Positions 7,190 to 15,838 of a stretch of 37,462 nt of DNA are shown here, piece after piece. Source of the DNA: an uncultured Bacillota bacterium (lineage in GTDB: Bacteria; Bacillota; Clostridia; Oscillospirales; Oscillospiraceae); contig CANSXE010000011.1 of the NCBI GenBank assembly GCA_947650875.1, positions 1-37,462 on the forward strand, written 5' to 3'. The position numbers and the translations under genes were made by a program. The notes below the pieces were generated by a model. The model saw only the letters and a list, made by a program, of their open reading frames with translations, was not told the DNA's origin and made no database searches. Numbering within the stretch: position 1 is the stretch's first letter; the number at the start of each line of letters is the position of its first letter.

Positions 7190-8605
7190 ATGAGCGAAGA
7201 AAAGAAGGAACAGACCCGAGGCGAGCAGCTGCGCAAGGCGCTGCTCTACGACAAAAAAAACGGCTACGACCGGCTGATTCCCGGTGATTTGGAAGCCATG
7301 GAGACCTACTGCACCGGCTACAAGCAGTTCCTGGACGCGGGCAAGACCGAGCGGGAGTGTGTGGACCGGGCGGTGGCTCTGGCGGAGCAGGCGGGGTTTA
7401 AGCCCTACGTCCGGGGCGGCGAGCTGAAGCCGGGGGATAAGGTCTACCGGGTGAACCGGAGCAAGGCGGTCACCCTGGCGGTAATCGGCAAGCGGCCCCT
7501 GTCGGAGGGGGCCAACATCGGCGCGGCCCACATCGACTCCCCCCGCCTGGACCTGAAGCAGAACCCCCTCTATGAGACGGAGGAGCTGGCCTATCTGAAA
7601 ACCCACTACTACGGCGGCATCCGCAAATATCAGTGGGTGACCATCCCCCTGGAGCTCCACGGGGTGGTGGCTCTCAAAGGGGGCCAGACCGTCCGGGTGT
7701 CCATCGGCGGGGGGGAGGACGACCCCCTGTTTACCATCGACGACCTGCTGCCCCACCTGGGGGTGGAGCAGTCCAAAAAGCCCCTGGGGGAGGCCATCCC
7801 CGGCGAAAGCCTGAACATCCTGGTGGGCAGCCGCCCCCTGGCCGACGACGAGGGCAAGGAGCGGGTGAAGCTGGCCGCCCTGGAGCTGCTCAACCGGAAG
7901 TACGGCATTGTGGAGGAGGACTTTATCTCCGCCGAGCTGTCCGCCGTCCCCGCCTTCAACGCCCGGGACATCGGCTTTGACCGCTCCCTCATCGGCGCCT
8001 ACGGCCACGACGACCGGGTGTGCGCCTACGCCTGCCTGGCCGCCCTCCTCCAGCTGTCCGCCCCGGAGTACACCGCCGTGTGTATGCTGGCCGACAAGGA
8101 GGAGATCGGCTCCGAGGGGGTCACCGGCATGAAGTCCGCCGCCTTCGACACCTTCATGGAGGACCTGTGCCAGGCCCAGAACGTCCCCCTGCGGGCCTGC
8201 TATGAGAAGTCCTTCTGCCTGTCCGCCGACGTCACCGCCGCCTACGACCCCAACTTTGCCGACGTGTATGAGAAGCGCAACAGCGCCTTTGTCAACTACG
8301 GCATGGGCCTGTGCAAGTACACCGGGGCCCGGGGCAAGTCGGGGGCCTCCGACGCCTCCGCCGAGGTGGTGGCCCGGGTGCGCCGGGTGCTGGACAGCGC
8401 AAACGTGGTCTGGCAGATGGCCGAGCTGGGGAAGGTGGACGCCGGCGGCGGCGGCACCGTGGCCGCCTATATGGCCGAGCGGAACATCGACACTCTGGAC
8501 GCCGGCGTGCCGGTCCTGTCCATGCACGCCCCCTTCGAGACGGTGGGCAAGCTGGACTGCTATATGACCTTTAAGGGCATGAAGGCGGTTTTTGAAGCGC
8601 TGTAA
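7190..8605 (+). CDS. M18-family zinc aminopeptidase
   Basis: A 471-residue aminopeptidase of the M18 (aspartyl aminopeptidase / aminopeptidase I) family, a cytosolic di-zinc exopeptidase that trims N-terminal residues, usually acidic ones, and normally assembles into tetrahedral dodecamers. Visible metal-site signatures are AAHIDSPRL (His-x-Asp, about residue 117), DKEEIGSEG with adjacent acidic residues in the middle, and MHAPFETVGKLD near the C-terminus (final metal His). Full length for the bacterial family. AGGAGG precedes ATG 7190. The gene stands alone between a palindromic element and a terminator shared with the convergent HTH gene. Substrate preference cannot be read from the sequence. 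Confidence 0.9.
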   Translation: MSEEKKEQTRGEQLRKALLYDKKNGYDRLIPGDLEAMETYCTGYKQFLDAGKTERECVDRAVALAEQAGFKPYVRGGELKPGDKVYRVNRSKAVTLAVIGKRPLSEGANIGAAHIDSPRLDLKQNPLYETEELAYLKTHYYGGIRKYQWVTIPLELHGVVALKGGQTVRVSIGGGEDDPLFTIDDLLPHLGVEQSKKPLGEAIPGESLNILVGSRPLADDEGKERVKLAALELLNRKYGIVEEDFISAELSAVPAFNARDIGFDRSLIGAYGHDDRVCAYACLAALLQLSAPEYTAVCMLADKEEIGSEGVTGMKSAAFDTFMEDLCQAQNVPLRACYEKSFCLSADVTAAYDPNFADVYEKRNSAFVNYGMGLCKYTGARGKSGASDASAEVVARVRRVLDSANVVWQMAELGKVDAGGGGTVAAYMAERNIDTLDAGVPVLSMHAPFETVGKLDCYMTFKGMKAVFEAL

Positions 8606-8612
8606 CAGGAAA

Positions 8613-8634
8613 GGGCCCGCCATCCGGCGGGCCC
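8613..8634. terminator. hairpin between convergent genes
   Basis: A 9-bp perfect GC stem (GGGCCCGCC / GGCGGGCCC) with a 4-base loop, 8 bases after the aminopeptidase stop and 7 bases from the stop of the convergent HTH gene. The T-tracts on either side are weak, so termination may be partial in both directions. Confidence 0.65.
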
Positions 8635-8640
8635 TAAACT

Positions 8641-9225
8641 TTATTTCAGCTTCTTTTCCAGCCTGCGCACCTTGATAGCCAGAACGGCACAGACGATCAA
8701 CAGGAGGAGGGGGACACCCAGGGAGAAAAAGGTCTCCATAGGGTTGAGCGTGGCGGTGGCGGTTATAATGGCGGTGGGGCCGTCCGCTCCACCGATGATT
8801 TCGGCTGCGGCGGGGGAGAGGTAGATTCCCTTCACCAGCTCCGCCCACACCGAGCTGAAAAAGGTGGTGAACAGCCACAGTAGGCTCAGCGCGCCGCTGC
8901 CGGTGAGAAACCATCGGAACAGCCGTAAATACCGCCGGGCGGTGGACCGCTCCAACTGTCCTATGGCCTGGGAGACCACCGCTCCCGCCTCGGCCACGGT
9001 GAGGGTGTCCGTCTCCTGGCGCTTCCCCTGCATCAGCTCCACCAGCGACACCCCCAGCGCCTGGGCCAGCGGCTCCAGCAGCTTCACATCGGGAAACCCC
9101 TTGGCCGTCTCCCATTTGGAAACGGCCTTGTCGGTGACGTTCAGCCGGTCGGCCAGCTCCCTCTGTGTAAGCCCCTGTTCCTTCCGCAGCTGGGCGATGA
9201 AGGCCCCAAACCGTTCGTTGTCCAT
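8641..9225 (-). CDS. membrane-anchored Xre-family regulator with a GGADGPT motif
   Basis: The start at 9225 is set by AAAGGAG 8 bases upstream; 194 residues. Residues 5-62 form an HTH_3 domain (FIAQLRKEQGLTQRELADRLNVTDKAVSKWE), similar to the many Clostridia regulators with VSKWETAKGFPD. A short helical linker (about 73-103) leads to TM1 (about 104-127), an outer loop and TM2 (about 164-184), then a basic tail (KVRRLEKKLK). The loop between the helices contains EIIGGADGPTAII (142-154). That string matches a hallmark segment of the beta subunit of sodium-pumping decarboxylases (family knowledge from memory), which is unexpected in a transcription factor. The role is probably membrane- or envelope-responsive regulation; the target is unknown. 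Confidence 0.8.
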   Translation of the reverse strand: MDNERFGAFIAQLRKEQGLTQRELADRLNVTDKAVSKWETAKGFPDVKLLEPLAQALGVSLVELMQGKRQETDTLTVAEAGAVVSQAIGQLERSTARRYLRLFRWFLTGSGALSLLWLFTTFFSSVWAELVKGIYLSPAAAEIIGGADGPTAIITATATLNPMETFFSLGVPLLLLIVCAVLAIKVRRLEKKLK

Positions 9226-9250
9226 GTCATTCGCTCCTTTCATTGCTCCA

Positions 9251-9279
9251 AGTGTAGCGCAGAGCGGGCCAAAAGGCAA
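9251..9279 (-). promoter_or_regulatory. promoter of the membrane-anchored regulator
   Basis: On the minus strand TTGCCT (9279-9274), a 17-bp spacer and TACACT (9256-9251), about 25 bases before the start codon. Confidence 0.5.
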
Positions 9280-9385
9280 CCTACGAAAAGTAGAGCGGCT
9301 AAAATCCCTGGTTTTGCGCATCCTAACAGGGCGATGCAGGGCTTCTCCTGCAAGGTCAATCACGCAAAATCAGGAGGGAACAACC

Positions 9386-10060
9386 ATGGACGAAGAACAG
9401 CTGCCCCAGGAGGGGGACATCCAGCCCATTGTGGACCTGGGGTCGTCAATCATCCGCACCGACCGGGGGACCATCTATGTGCTGACCATTGTGGGCCAGA
9501 TCGAGGGCCACCAGCTGCTGCCCCCCACCAGCAAGAGCACCAAGTACGAGCACGTCCTGCCCCTGCTGGCCACCATCGAGGGCAGCGGGGAGATCGACGG
9601 CCTGCTCATCCTGCTGAATAACGGCGGGGGAGACGTGGAAGCGGGGCTGGCAATCTCAGAGGTGATCTCATCCATGTCCAAGCCCACTGTCTCCCTGGTG
9701 CTGGGGGGGAGCCATTCCATCGGGGTGCCCCTGGCGGTGTCGGCCAAGAAGTCGTTCATCGCCCCCTCGGCGGCCATGACCATCCATCCGGTGCGGCTCA
9801 ACGGCCTGGTGATTGGCGTGCCCCAGACCTTCTACTACTTCGAGCGCATCCAGGAGCGCATTTTGCAGTTTGTCACCGCCAACAGCAATATAAAGCGGGA
9901 AGCCTTTACCAAGCTGATGCTCCAGACGGGAGAGCTGGCCGCCGACGTGGGCAGTGTCATCTACGGCGAGGAAGCGGTGGAGCTGGGGCTCATCGACCGC
10001 ATCGGCGGGCTGTCCGACGCCCTGGAGTGCCTGTATGGGATGGTGGAGGAGAAGAAGTAG
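9386..10060 (+). CDS. tepA: ClpP-like serine protease, TepA/YmfB type
   Basis: A 224-residue ClpP-fold protein of the TepA type, proposed in Bacillus to assist protein export by degrading signal-type peptides. The SDH/ClpP fold is visible: LLILLNNGGGDVEAGLAI (oxyanion region and helix), LVLGGSHSIGVPLAV with the predicted catalytic Ser in the GxS turn, and MTIHPVRLNG with the predicted catalytic His. The C-terminal segment AVELGLIDRIGGLSDAL matches the usual ClpP end. No signal peptide is seen. ATG 9386 has AGGAGGG. In Bacillus tepA lies beside spoIIIE; here ftsK/spoIIIE follows after uppP, so the synteny is partly kept and supports the TepA name over generic ClpP. Confidence 0.85.
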   Translation: MDEEQLPQEGDIQPIVDLGSSIIRTDRGTIYVLTIVGQIEGHQLLPPTSKSTKYEHVLPLLATIEGSGEIDGLLILLNNGGGDVEAGLAISEVISSMSKPTVSLVLGGSHSIGVPLAVSAKKSFIAPSAAMTIHPVRLNGLVIGVPQTFYYFERIQERILQFVTANSNIKREAFTKLMLQTGELAADVGSVIYGEEAVELGLIDRIGGLSDALECLYGMVEEKK

Positions 10061-10115
10061 GGGGACAGTCTCCGCGCCGCTGCCCCTTGACGGCTGAATA
10101 TCAGACTGACGAAAC

Positions 10116-10145
10116 AAAAAGCCGGGGAATATCCCCGGCTTCTGG
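10116..10145 (-). terminator. terminator of the 43-residue gene
   Basis: A perfect 8-bp stem GCCGGGGA / TCCCCGGC (10121-10139) with a 3-base loop. Read on the minus strand it is followed by TTTTT, a canonical intrinsic terminator 12 bases after the small gene's stop. On the plus strand it may act weakly for tepA. Confidence 0.8.
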
Positions 10146-10151
10146 TATAAG

Positions 10152-10283
10152 TTATTCCTTTTTGGTGGGTTTGTACTGCGCATCCCCGCTCTCGACGTAC
10201 TTAATCAGGTTGACGATTTCCTGGGCGGTCCACCCTGCGCTTTCCAGGGCCTCAATGAGCCTGTAGTTCTCCTGCATGTTCAT
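10152..10283 (-). CDS. small orphan protein (43 residues)
   Basis: Not recognised. The product MNMQENYRLIEALESAGWTA (first 20 residues) continues with a helix QEIVNLIKYVESGD and a basic tail ending TKKE; overall two amphipathic helices. It is well supported as a gene despite its size: GGAGGG precedes ATG 10283, a near-consensus promoter lies 37 bases upstream, and an intrinsic terminator lies 12 bases after the stop. It is therefore monocistronic and antisense to the surrounding tepA-uppP-ftsK direction. It has no signal peptide, cysteines or membrane helix. Similar small helical proteins can be regulators or adaptor peptides, but no function is claimed. Confidence 0.75.
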   Translation of the reverse strand: MNMQENYRLIEALESAGWTAQEIVNLIKYVESGDAQYKPTKKE

Positions 10284-10319
10284 TGCTGTTTCCCTCCTTC
10301 GTTGTCCTGTTCCATAGAT

Positions 10320-10348
10320 AGAATAACAAATCCCTTGCGAGGTGTCAA
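10320..10348 (-). promoter_or_regulatory. strong promoter of the 43-residue gene
   Basis: On the minus strand a perfect TTGACA (10348-10343), a 17-bp spacer and TATTCT (10325-10320). One of the best sigma-A-like matches in the window. Confidence 0.75.
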
Positions 10349-10383
10349 GAAAGGATATTTTAAAGGACACTTCTCGACAAAAA

Positions 10384-10592
10384 ACGGAATCCCCCCGCCA
10401 CCGGACTGCGTCCGGCGGCCCTCCCCCCTTTGGCAAGGGGGGCTTTTAGGCGCTGGCCGGTCTGTTTTCGCTCCAAAGGCCCCCTTGCTAAAGGCTGCGC
10501 CCGCAGGCGCGTTTCGAGACCAACCGCCGCAAAGCGGCGGCTCTTAGGCCGAGATGGCTGGCATTTGCGAAGCAAATGACTGGGGGATTCCG
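10384..10592. repeat. modular inverted-repeat element (copy B, rearranged)
   Basis: This fills most of the 455-base gap between the small gene and uppP. The modules of copy A appear in a different order: GGAATCCCCCCGCC and CCCCCTTTGGCAAGGGGG first, a middle part with GCCCCCTTGCTAAAGG and CCGCCGCAAAGCGGCGG, then GGCTGGCATTTGCGAAGC, AAATGACTGGGGGATTCC. It is probably two partial copies side by side. The remainder of the gap (10593-10738) is AT-richer and contains a TATAAT at 10686-10691 with no convincing -35, a possible uppP promoter. Confidence 0.7.
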
Positions 10593-10738
10593 TATCTCCC
10601 TGACCGCCAAGGCACGCCCCCGCATAAAAATCTAGGATATTCCCCCGCAATAAAAACACTGGAATTTTCCTCCGGCCTGTGTTAATATAATAGTTAGTGA
10701 TTTTATGGGCGTCTGCCCGTTTTAGGGGGTACATAATT

Positions 10739-11593
10739 TTGACCTATTTCATGTCCGCCATCCTGGGCTTTGTTCAGGGTGTGGCCGAATTTCTGCCCAT
10801 CTCCAGCTCGGGCCACCTCACCCTGTTTCAGCACTTTTTCGGTATGGATGAGCCTGACCAGCTCTTCAACGTCCTGCTCCACTTTGCCACCCTGCTGGCG
10901 GTGTGCGTGGTCTACTGGCGGGATATCTGGGAGATGATTGTGGAGTTCTTCTCCTTCTTCACCGACCTCTTCTCCCGCCGCCGCTACCGGGGCAACCCTC
11001 CGGAAGCGCGGCGGATGGTGCTGCTTATTATTGTGGGCACTCTGCCCCTGTTTCTGGTGCTGCCCATCAAAGACCGGGTGGAAGCCTTTGGCAATAACCC
11101 CATGTTTGTCTGCGGGGCGCTGCTGGTGACGGGCTGTATCCTCTTCCTCTCCGACCAGATGGCCCGGGGACACAAAAACGCCCGGAGCGCCACCCTGCTG
11201 GATGTGCTGCTGGTGGGCGTGGCCCAGGGGGTGGCCACCATCCCGGGGCTGTCCCGCTCCGGCTGTACCATCTCCGCCGGCATGACCCGGGGGTTTGACC
11301 GTAAATTTGCGGTGCGCTACTCCTTCCTCATGTCCCTGCCCGCCGTGCTGGGAGCCACCCTGCTGGAGGTGCTGGACGTGATGAAGCTGGAGGGGGGCGT
11401 CCCGGCGGAAAACCTGCCCAAGTACCTGCTGGGTATGGCTGTCGCCGCTGTGGTGGGTTATTTCTCCATCCAGTTGGTGAAGCTGCTGGCCAGCAAGGGC
11501 CGCTTTGGCGCCTTCGCCTACTACTGCTGGGGGGCGGGTGCGCTGTTTATCCTGCTGAACATCATAGGCTGGACCCTTGTGCCGGCGGTATAG
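10739..11593 (+). CDS. uppP: undecaprenyl-diphosphatase (UppP/BacA)
   Basis: An integral membrane phosphatase that converts undecaprenyl diphosphate to the monophosphate, recycling the lipid carrier for peptidoglycan synthesis; overproduction gives bacitracin resistance. Family motifs are present: GFVQGVAEFLPISSSGHLTL at the N-terminus (first active-site segment) and GVATIPGLSRSGCTIS (second, with the catalytic Arg/Ser region). About eight hydrophobic helices, 284 residues, normal length. TTG 10739 is preferred because AGGGGGT (10723-10729) is 9 bases upstream; ATG 10751 would be 21 bases away. A fragment of the CCCTTTGnCAAGGGGG repeat follows the stop (near 11597). Confidence 0.93.
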   Translation: MTYFMSAILGFVQGVAEFLPISSSGHLTLFQHFFGMDEPDQLFNVLLHFATLLAVCVVYWRDIWEMIVEFFSFFTDLFSRRRYRGNPPEARRMVLLIIVGTLPLFLVLPIKDRVEAFGNNPMFVCGALLVTGCILFLSDQMARGHKNARSATLLDVLLVGVAQGVATIPGLSRSGCTISAGMTRGFDRKFAVRYSFLMSLPAVLGATLLEVLDVMKLEGGVPAENLPKYLLGMAVAAVVGYFSIQLVKLLASKGRFGAFAYYCWGAGALFILLNIIGWTLVPAV

Positions 11594-11646
11594 GCTCCCT
11601 TTGACAAGGGGGGACCTGCTTACACCTTTGAAAGGAAGTTTACATA

Positions 11647-14433
11647 ATGGCAACACAAAAGAAAACAGGGGGGAGCCGGGCCGTCTCCGGCGGGGGGCGG
11701 AGCAGCTCCTCCCGTTCCGGCGGGGGAAGCCGGGCCAAAAGTCCCGCCCGCGGCCGGCAGTCCGCCCCCCAGCGCCCTGTCCGCCGGGAGGTGGGGGCGG
11801 TGGTCTGCCTGCTGCTGGCGGTCTTCTCCGCCCTGGGCTACTTCAATATGAAGGCCATCTTTATCAGCTGGTTTTGTGCCCTGCTCAAGGGGCTGCTGGG
11901 CTATGGATTTCTGCTGGTGCCCCCAGCCCTGCTGCTGACCGCCTATATTCTGGCCTTCCACCGGGGGCGTCCTGTGCAGCTGAGGGTGACCTGTGCGCTG
12001 CTGCTCCCCCTGATTTTCGCCTGCCTGTTCCACGGTATGCTCATCGAGCCTATGGCGTGGAGCGGAGCCCTTTGGGGAGAGCTGGTGGAAAGTGGAAAGA
12101 CTTTACACTCCGGCGGGGCGCTGGGCGGAATCCTTGCCCAGAGCTTTGTCTCTCTGTTCACGGCCCTGGGGGCCACCATTGTCTTTGTGATTGCCGGGGT
12201 GTTTGCGGGGCTGGCCGCCTTCGACCGCTCCATTGTGGATGTGGCCGACTGGGTGTTTAACCGTCCTGCCTACGACTACGAGCCGGAGCCGGCCCCCCGC
12301 CGGGACCGCCGCCAGGAGCGGGGGAAGCGGTATGAGGAGCCCCTTCCCGCCCGGACGGGCAAGCGCGCTTCCTTTGATATTCCGATGGAGGACGGCCCTC
12401 TGACCGGTCAGGAGCCGGCTCCGCCCAAAAAGAAGGGCTTTTTCAACAAAAATCCCCGGGTGCCCTCCCCCGACCAGCTGCTCCAGTCCGGCGCGAAAGT
12501 GGTGGAGGAGGTGCCGGAGGAGACCCCCGAGCCCAAGGTGCTGGAGGTGGAGTTCCCCTCCATCTCCAAGCCGGAGCCCATCACCCATCCAGGCGCAGAA
12601 CAGGAGTGCCCTGTCCCGGAGCCCGCCGCCCCTGTGACGGAGAAGCCGGCATATCCCGCCCCGCCGGCCCCGCCTAAACCTGTTTCCTCAGTCCCGCCTG
12701 AGCCCTCCGCTCCGGCATCACCTCCGCCTGTTGCGGCCGTCCCCACGCCCAACGCGCTGCTGTCCAAGGTGACGGCCCAGGAGGCGGCCAGCGAAGCTGC
12801 CCAGCTGGGGGCGGAGATTGAACAGGCCATGGGCCAGAGCCCCCTGCCTTACCAGTATCCCCCCCTGTCCCTGCTCAGCGAGAACGGGGGGGAGATCGGC
12901 GGCGAAGCCCTGGGGGAGCTGAACGCCAACCGCCAGCGGCTGGGGGACACCATCCACTCCTTCGGCATCGACGCCAACATCATCAACGTGGTCCGGGGGC
13001 CGTCGGTCACCCGGTATGAGCTGGCCCTGGAACAGGGGGTGAAGCTGAACAAGCTCACCAACCTGGCCGACGACATCGCCCTGGCCCTGGGGGCCACCGG
13101 GGTGCGCATCGCCCCCATCCCGGATAAGATTTCCGTGGTGGGCATCGAGGTGCCCAACAAGGTGGTCTCCCCGGTGAGCATCCGGGAGGTGATCGGCTCG
13201 GCCAACTTTACCGGCAGCAAATCCAAGACCTCCTTCGCCGTGGGCAAGGACATCAGCGGCCAGGCCATTGTGGGGGACATCGGCAAGCTGCCCCACCTGC
13301 TCATCGCCGGCACCACCGGCTCGGGCAAATCCGTCTGTACCAACACCATCATCACCTCCCTGCTCTACAAGGCCACCCCGGAGGAGGTCCGTCTCATCAT
13401 GGTGGACCCCAAAATGGTGGAGCTGGGCATCTACAACGGTATCCCCCACCTGCTGATTCCCGTTGTGACAGACCCCAAGAAGGCGGCGGGAGCCCTCCAG
13501 TGGGCGGTCACCGAGATGATGAAGCGCTACCGCACCTTCTCCGAGGTGGGGGTGCGCAAGCTGGAGGAGTACAACGCCTACGCCGCCCGCACCGAGGGTG
13601 TGGACAAGATGCCAGCCATTGTGGTCCTCATCGACGAGCTGGCCGACCTGATGCTGGTGGCCGCCAAGGAGGTGGAGGAGTCCATCTGCCGGGTGGCCCA
13701 GATGGGCCGCGCTGCCGGGATGCACCTGGTAATCGCCACCCAGCGGCCCTCTGCCGACGTAATCACCGGCCTGATGAAGGCCAACATCCCCTCCCGCATC
13801 GCCTTCGCCGTGGCTTCCGCCATGGAGTCCCGGATCATTCTGGACACCCAGGGCGCCGAGAAGCTGGTGGGCCGGGGGGACATGCTCTTCGCCCCCCTGG
13901 GCAGCGGAAAACCCCAGCGGGTTCAGGGCTGCTTCATCTCCGACCCGGAGGTGGCCGCCGTGGTCAACTTTGTCAAGCAGAACAGCGGCGCGGTCCAGTA
14001 TGACGACGCCGTGATGGAGGAGATCGAGCACAACGCCGCCGAGAAGGACAAGGGCTCCAAGGGGGTGGGTGGCTCCGCCCCCGAGGATGTGGGCAGCGAC
14101 TACGACGAGCTCATCGACGCCGCCGCCGAGGTGGTGGTGGAGACGGGCCAGGCGTCGGTGTCCATGCTCCAGCGGCGGCTGAAGCTGGGCTACGCCCGGG
14201 CCGCCCGGCTGGTGGACCAGCTGGAGGAGAAGGGCATCGTGGGCCCCTTCGAGGGGAGTAAGCCCCGGCAGCTGCTTGTCACGAAAGAGCAGTGGCAGGA
14301 GATGAAGTACCGCCAGGGCATCACCACCCCCGGCGACGCCTTCGCCGCTCCGGACCCCGTCCAGCCGGAAGAGAGCGCACCCCCCTTCGATGTGGAGGAC
14401 GCCCTGGACAGGGCGGAGGAGGATACACTGTAG
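11647..14433 (+). CDS. DNA translocase FtsK/SpoIIIE
   Basis: A 928-residue septal DNA pump. It has a basic Ser/Gly-rich N-terminus, about four membrane helices (residues 55-190), a Pro/Glu-rich linker (about 210-400), the alpha/beta motor (about 415-830) and a C-terminal winged-helix gamma domain (about 815-885, beginning SDYDELIDAAAEVV). The Walker A motif is AGTTGSGKSVCTN (about residue 555), Walker B VVLIDELADLM, and the sensor region IATQRPSADVITG. It moves chromosomes through the division or sporulation septum; with sigG nearby in a spore former, SpoIIIE is the likely role, although many Clostridia have only one such protein. ATG 11647 follows AAAGGAAG. The TAG stop belongs to a palindromic element. 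Confidence 0.95.
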   Translation: MATQKKTGGSRAVSGGGRSSSSRSGGGSRAKSPARGRQSAPQRPVRREVGAVVCLLLAVFSALGYFNMKAIFISWFCALLKGLLGYGFLLVPPALLLTAYILAFHRGRPVQLRVTCALLLPLIFACLFHGMLIEPMAWSGALWGELVESGKTLHSGGALGGILAQSFVSLFTALGATIVFVIAGVFAGLAAFDRSIVDVADWVFNRPAYDYEPEPAPRRDRRQERGKRYEEPLPARTGKRASFDIPMEDGPLTGQEPAPPKKKGFFNKNPRVPSPDQLLQSGAKVVEEVPEETPEPKVLEVEFPSISKPEPITHPGAEQECPVPEPAAPVTEKPAYPAPPAPPKPVSSVPPEPSAPASPPPVAAVPTPNALLSKVTAQEAASEAAQLGAEIEQAMGQSPLPYQYPPLSLLSENGGEIGGEALGELNANRQRLGDTIHSFGIDANIINVVRGPSVTRYELALEQGVKLNKLTNLADDIALALGATGVRIAPIPDKISVVGIEVPNKVVSPVSIREVIGSANFTGSKSKTSFAVGKDISGQAIVGDIGKLPHLLIAGTTGSGKSVCTNTIITSLLYKATPEEVRLIMVDPKMVELGIYNGIPHLLIPVVTDPKKAAGALQWAVTEMMKRYRTFSEVGVRKLEEYNAYAARTEGVDKMPAIVVLIDELADLMLVAAKEVEESICRVAQMGRAAGMHLVIATQRPSADVITGLMKANIPSRIAFAVASAMESRIILDTQGAEKLVGRGDMLFAPLGSGKPQRVQGCFISDPEVAAVVNFVKQNSGAVQYDDAVMEEIEHNAAEKDKGSKGVGGSAPEDVGSDYDELIDAAAEVVVETGQASVSMLQRRLKLGYARAARLVDQLEEKGIVGPFEGSKPRQLLVTKEQWQEMKYRQGITTPGDAFAAPDPVQPEESAPPFDVEDALDRAEEDTL

Positions 14434-14504
14434 GGACGCATCATGATGCGTCCGTATCCATCGGGCGGTACAGCACGGGGCGGACGCTTCATGAAGCGTC
14501 CCTA
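14431..14504. repeat. TA-flanked palindromic element, supplies the ftsK stop
   Basis: A 74-bp element: left hairpin GGGACGCATCATGATGCGTCC, a short unique middle, right hairpin GGACGCTTCATGAAGCGTCC ending in CTA. Its first three bases are the TAG of the translocase gene. Confidence 0.85.
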
Positions 14505-14556
14505 CGAAGGTGGAGGATGCCCCCACAGATTAAACCATCGGGAGAGAAAAATACAC

Positions 14557-15753
14557 ATGACCCAACAAAACCGGCAGCGGGCGGTCCGCCTTTTTGTGGC
14601 GGTGCTGGCCCTCACCGCCCTGGCCAACGGCCTGGGCAACACCATCTTTTCCAACTACTTCAACGAGGTTTTCCACATCGACTCCGTCCAGCGGGGGTTT
14701 ATTGAAGTTCCCCGGGAGAGCCCCGGCATCCTGTGCATGGTGCTGGTGGCCGCCCTGGGCTTTCTGGGCAACCTGTGGATGTCCGTTGCGGCCCAGGTGC
14801 TGGTGCTGATTGGCTTCATGGTGCTGGGCTGGATGTCCCCCGGCTACGGGACCATGCTGGTGTTTTTGTTCATCCACTCCCTTGGGATGCACTTCTTTAT
14901 GCCCCTGAACGACGCCATCTCCATGGACCTGGCCGAGAAGGGGAAGGTGGGAACCACCCTGGGCAGGTTCAAGGGGGTAAACACCCTGTTTTCCATGGTT
15001 GCGGCGGTACTGGTGTTCGTTGGCTTTCGGACGGGCTTTTTCAGCTTCCAGTCCAAAACGGTTCTGCCCTTTGCCATCGGAGCGGCTGCGACCGCCGGAG
15101 CGGTGGTCCTGCTGGCGCTGATGGCCATGTCCAGCGGACAGAGGGACGCAGTGAAAAACCACAAACTGCTCTTCCGCAGGCGGTACATGCCCTACTACAT
15201 GGTCACCCTGGCCTACGGCTGCCAGAAGCGGATTAAAATCGTCTTTGCCCCCTGGGTGGTGATTAACCTGCTGGGGCGGGGGGCGGACACCGTGGCCCTG
15301 CTCACCATCGTGGTCCACCTGGCGGGGACCTGGCTGGCCCCCGTCATTGGAAAGATGCTGGACAGGCTGGGCGTGAAGCGGATGCTGTGGGTGGAAGCTG
15401 TCTACATCGCGGTTTCCTTCTCGGTAATGGGCCTGCTGGCCGGGATGCTGGCAGGGGGGAGCTTCGGCCTGAGCGACCCCCTCACATGGCTGGTCTTCGG
15501 GGCCTATGTGCTGTGCGTCCTCTTCGAGCAGTTCAACATGGTCCACTCCTACATGATGCGCGCCATCGCCCTGGACCCCTCCGAGGTCACCCGCACCCTG
15601 TCCGTGGGGCTGAGCGTGGACCATGTGATGGCCATTGTGGCGTCCCCCATCATGGGCCTGATCTGGAATGCCTGGGGCGTGCAGTATGTATTCTGGCTGG
15701 CGGCGCTGTCCGCCCTGTTCCAGGTGGCGGCCGCCGCCATGACGGAGCGGTAG
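14557..15753 (+). CDS. major facilitator superfamily transporter
   Basis: A 398-residue protein with about twelve hydrophobic helices in two groups of six, separated by a basic cytoplasmic loop near the middle (SSGQRDAVKNHKLLFRRRYM), as in MFS carriers. The loop between helices 2 and 3, normally carrying the A-motif, is not canonical, and PVIGKMLDRLGVKRM in the second half resembles the repeated A-like motif. Substrate is unknown; proton-coupled efflux or uptake are both possible. ATG 14557 follows GGGAGAG; the frame is open further upstream through the palindromic element but without a ribosome site. The TAG stop comes from another element copy. Confidence 0.85.
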   Translation: MTQQNRQRAVRLFVAVLALTALANGLGNTIFSNYFNEVFHIDSVQRGFIEVPRESPGILCMVLVAALGFLGNLWMSVAAQVLVLIGFMVLGWMSPGYGTMLVFLFIHSLGMHFFMPLNDAISMDLAEKGKVGTTLGRFKGVNTLFSMVAAVLVFVGFRTGFFSFQSKTVLPFAIGAAATAGAVVLLALMAMSSGQRDAVKNHKLLFRRRYMPYYMVTLAYGCQKRIKIVFAPWVVINLLGRGADTVALLTIVVHLAGTWLAPVIGKMLDRLGVKRMLWVEAVYIAVSFSVMGLLAGMLAGGSFGLSDPLTWLVFGAYVLCVLFEQFNMVHSYMMRAIALDPSEVTRTLSVGLSVDHVMAIVASPIMGLIWNAWGVQYVFWLAALSALFQVAAAAMTER

Positions 15754-15775
15754 GGACGCTTCACGAAGCGTCCGC
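15751..15775. repeat. half palindromic element, supplies the MFS stop
   Basis: TAGGGACGCTTCACGAAGCG, followed by TCCGCC: one hairpin of the family. The right half is degenerate (GC-rich sequence to about 15800). The TAG is the stop codon of the MFS gene. Confidence 0.75.
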
Positions 15776-15838
15776 CGGGCCCGCTCCGCGCCGGCAGGGG
15801 CAGAAATGTTTCATTTATATTAAATTTCGCCAAAGCTC

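Noticed and set aside
12718-14526. Long minus-strand open frame opposite the translocase gene
   Set aside because: Antisense shadow over the conserved FtsK motor; no ribosome site or family motif.
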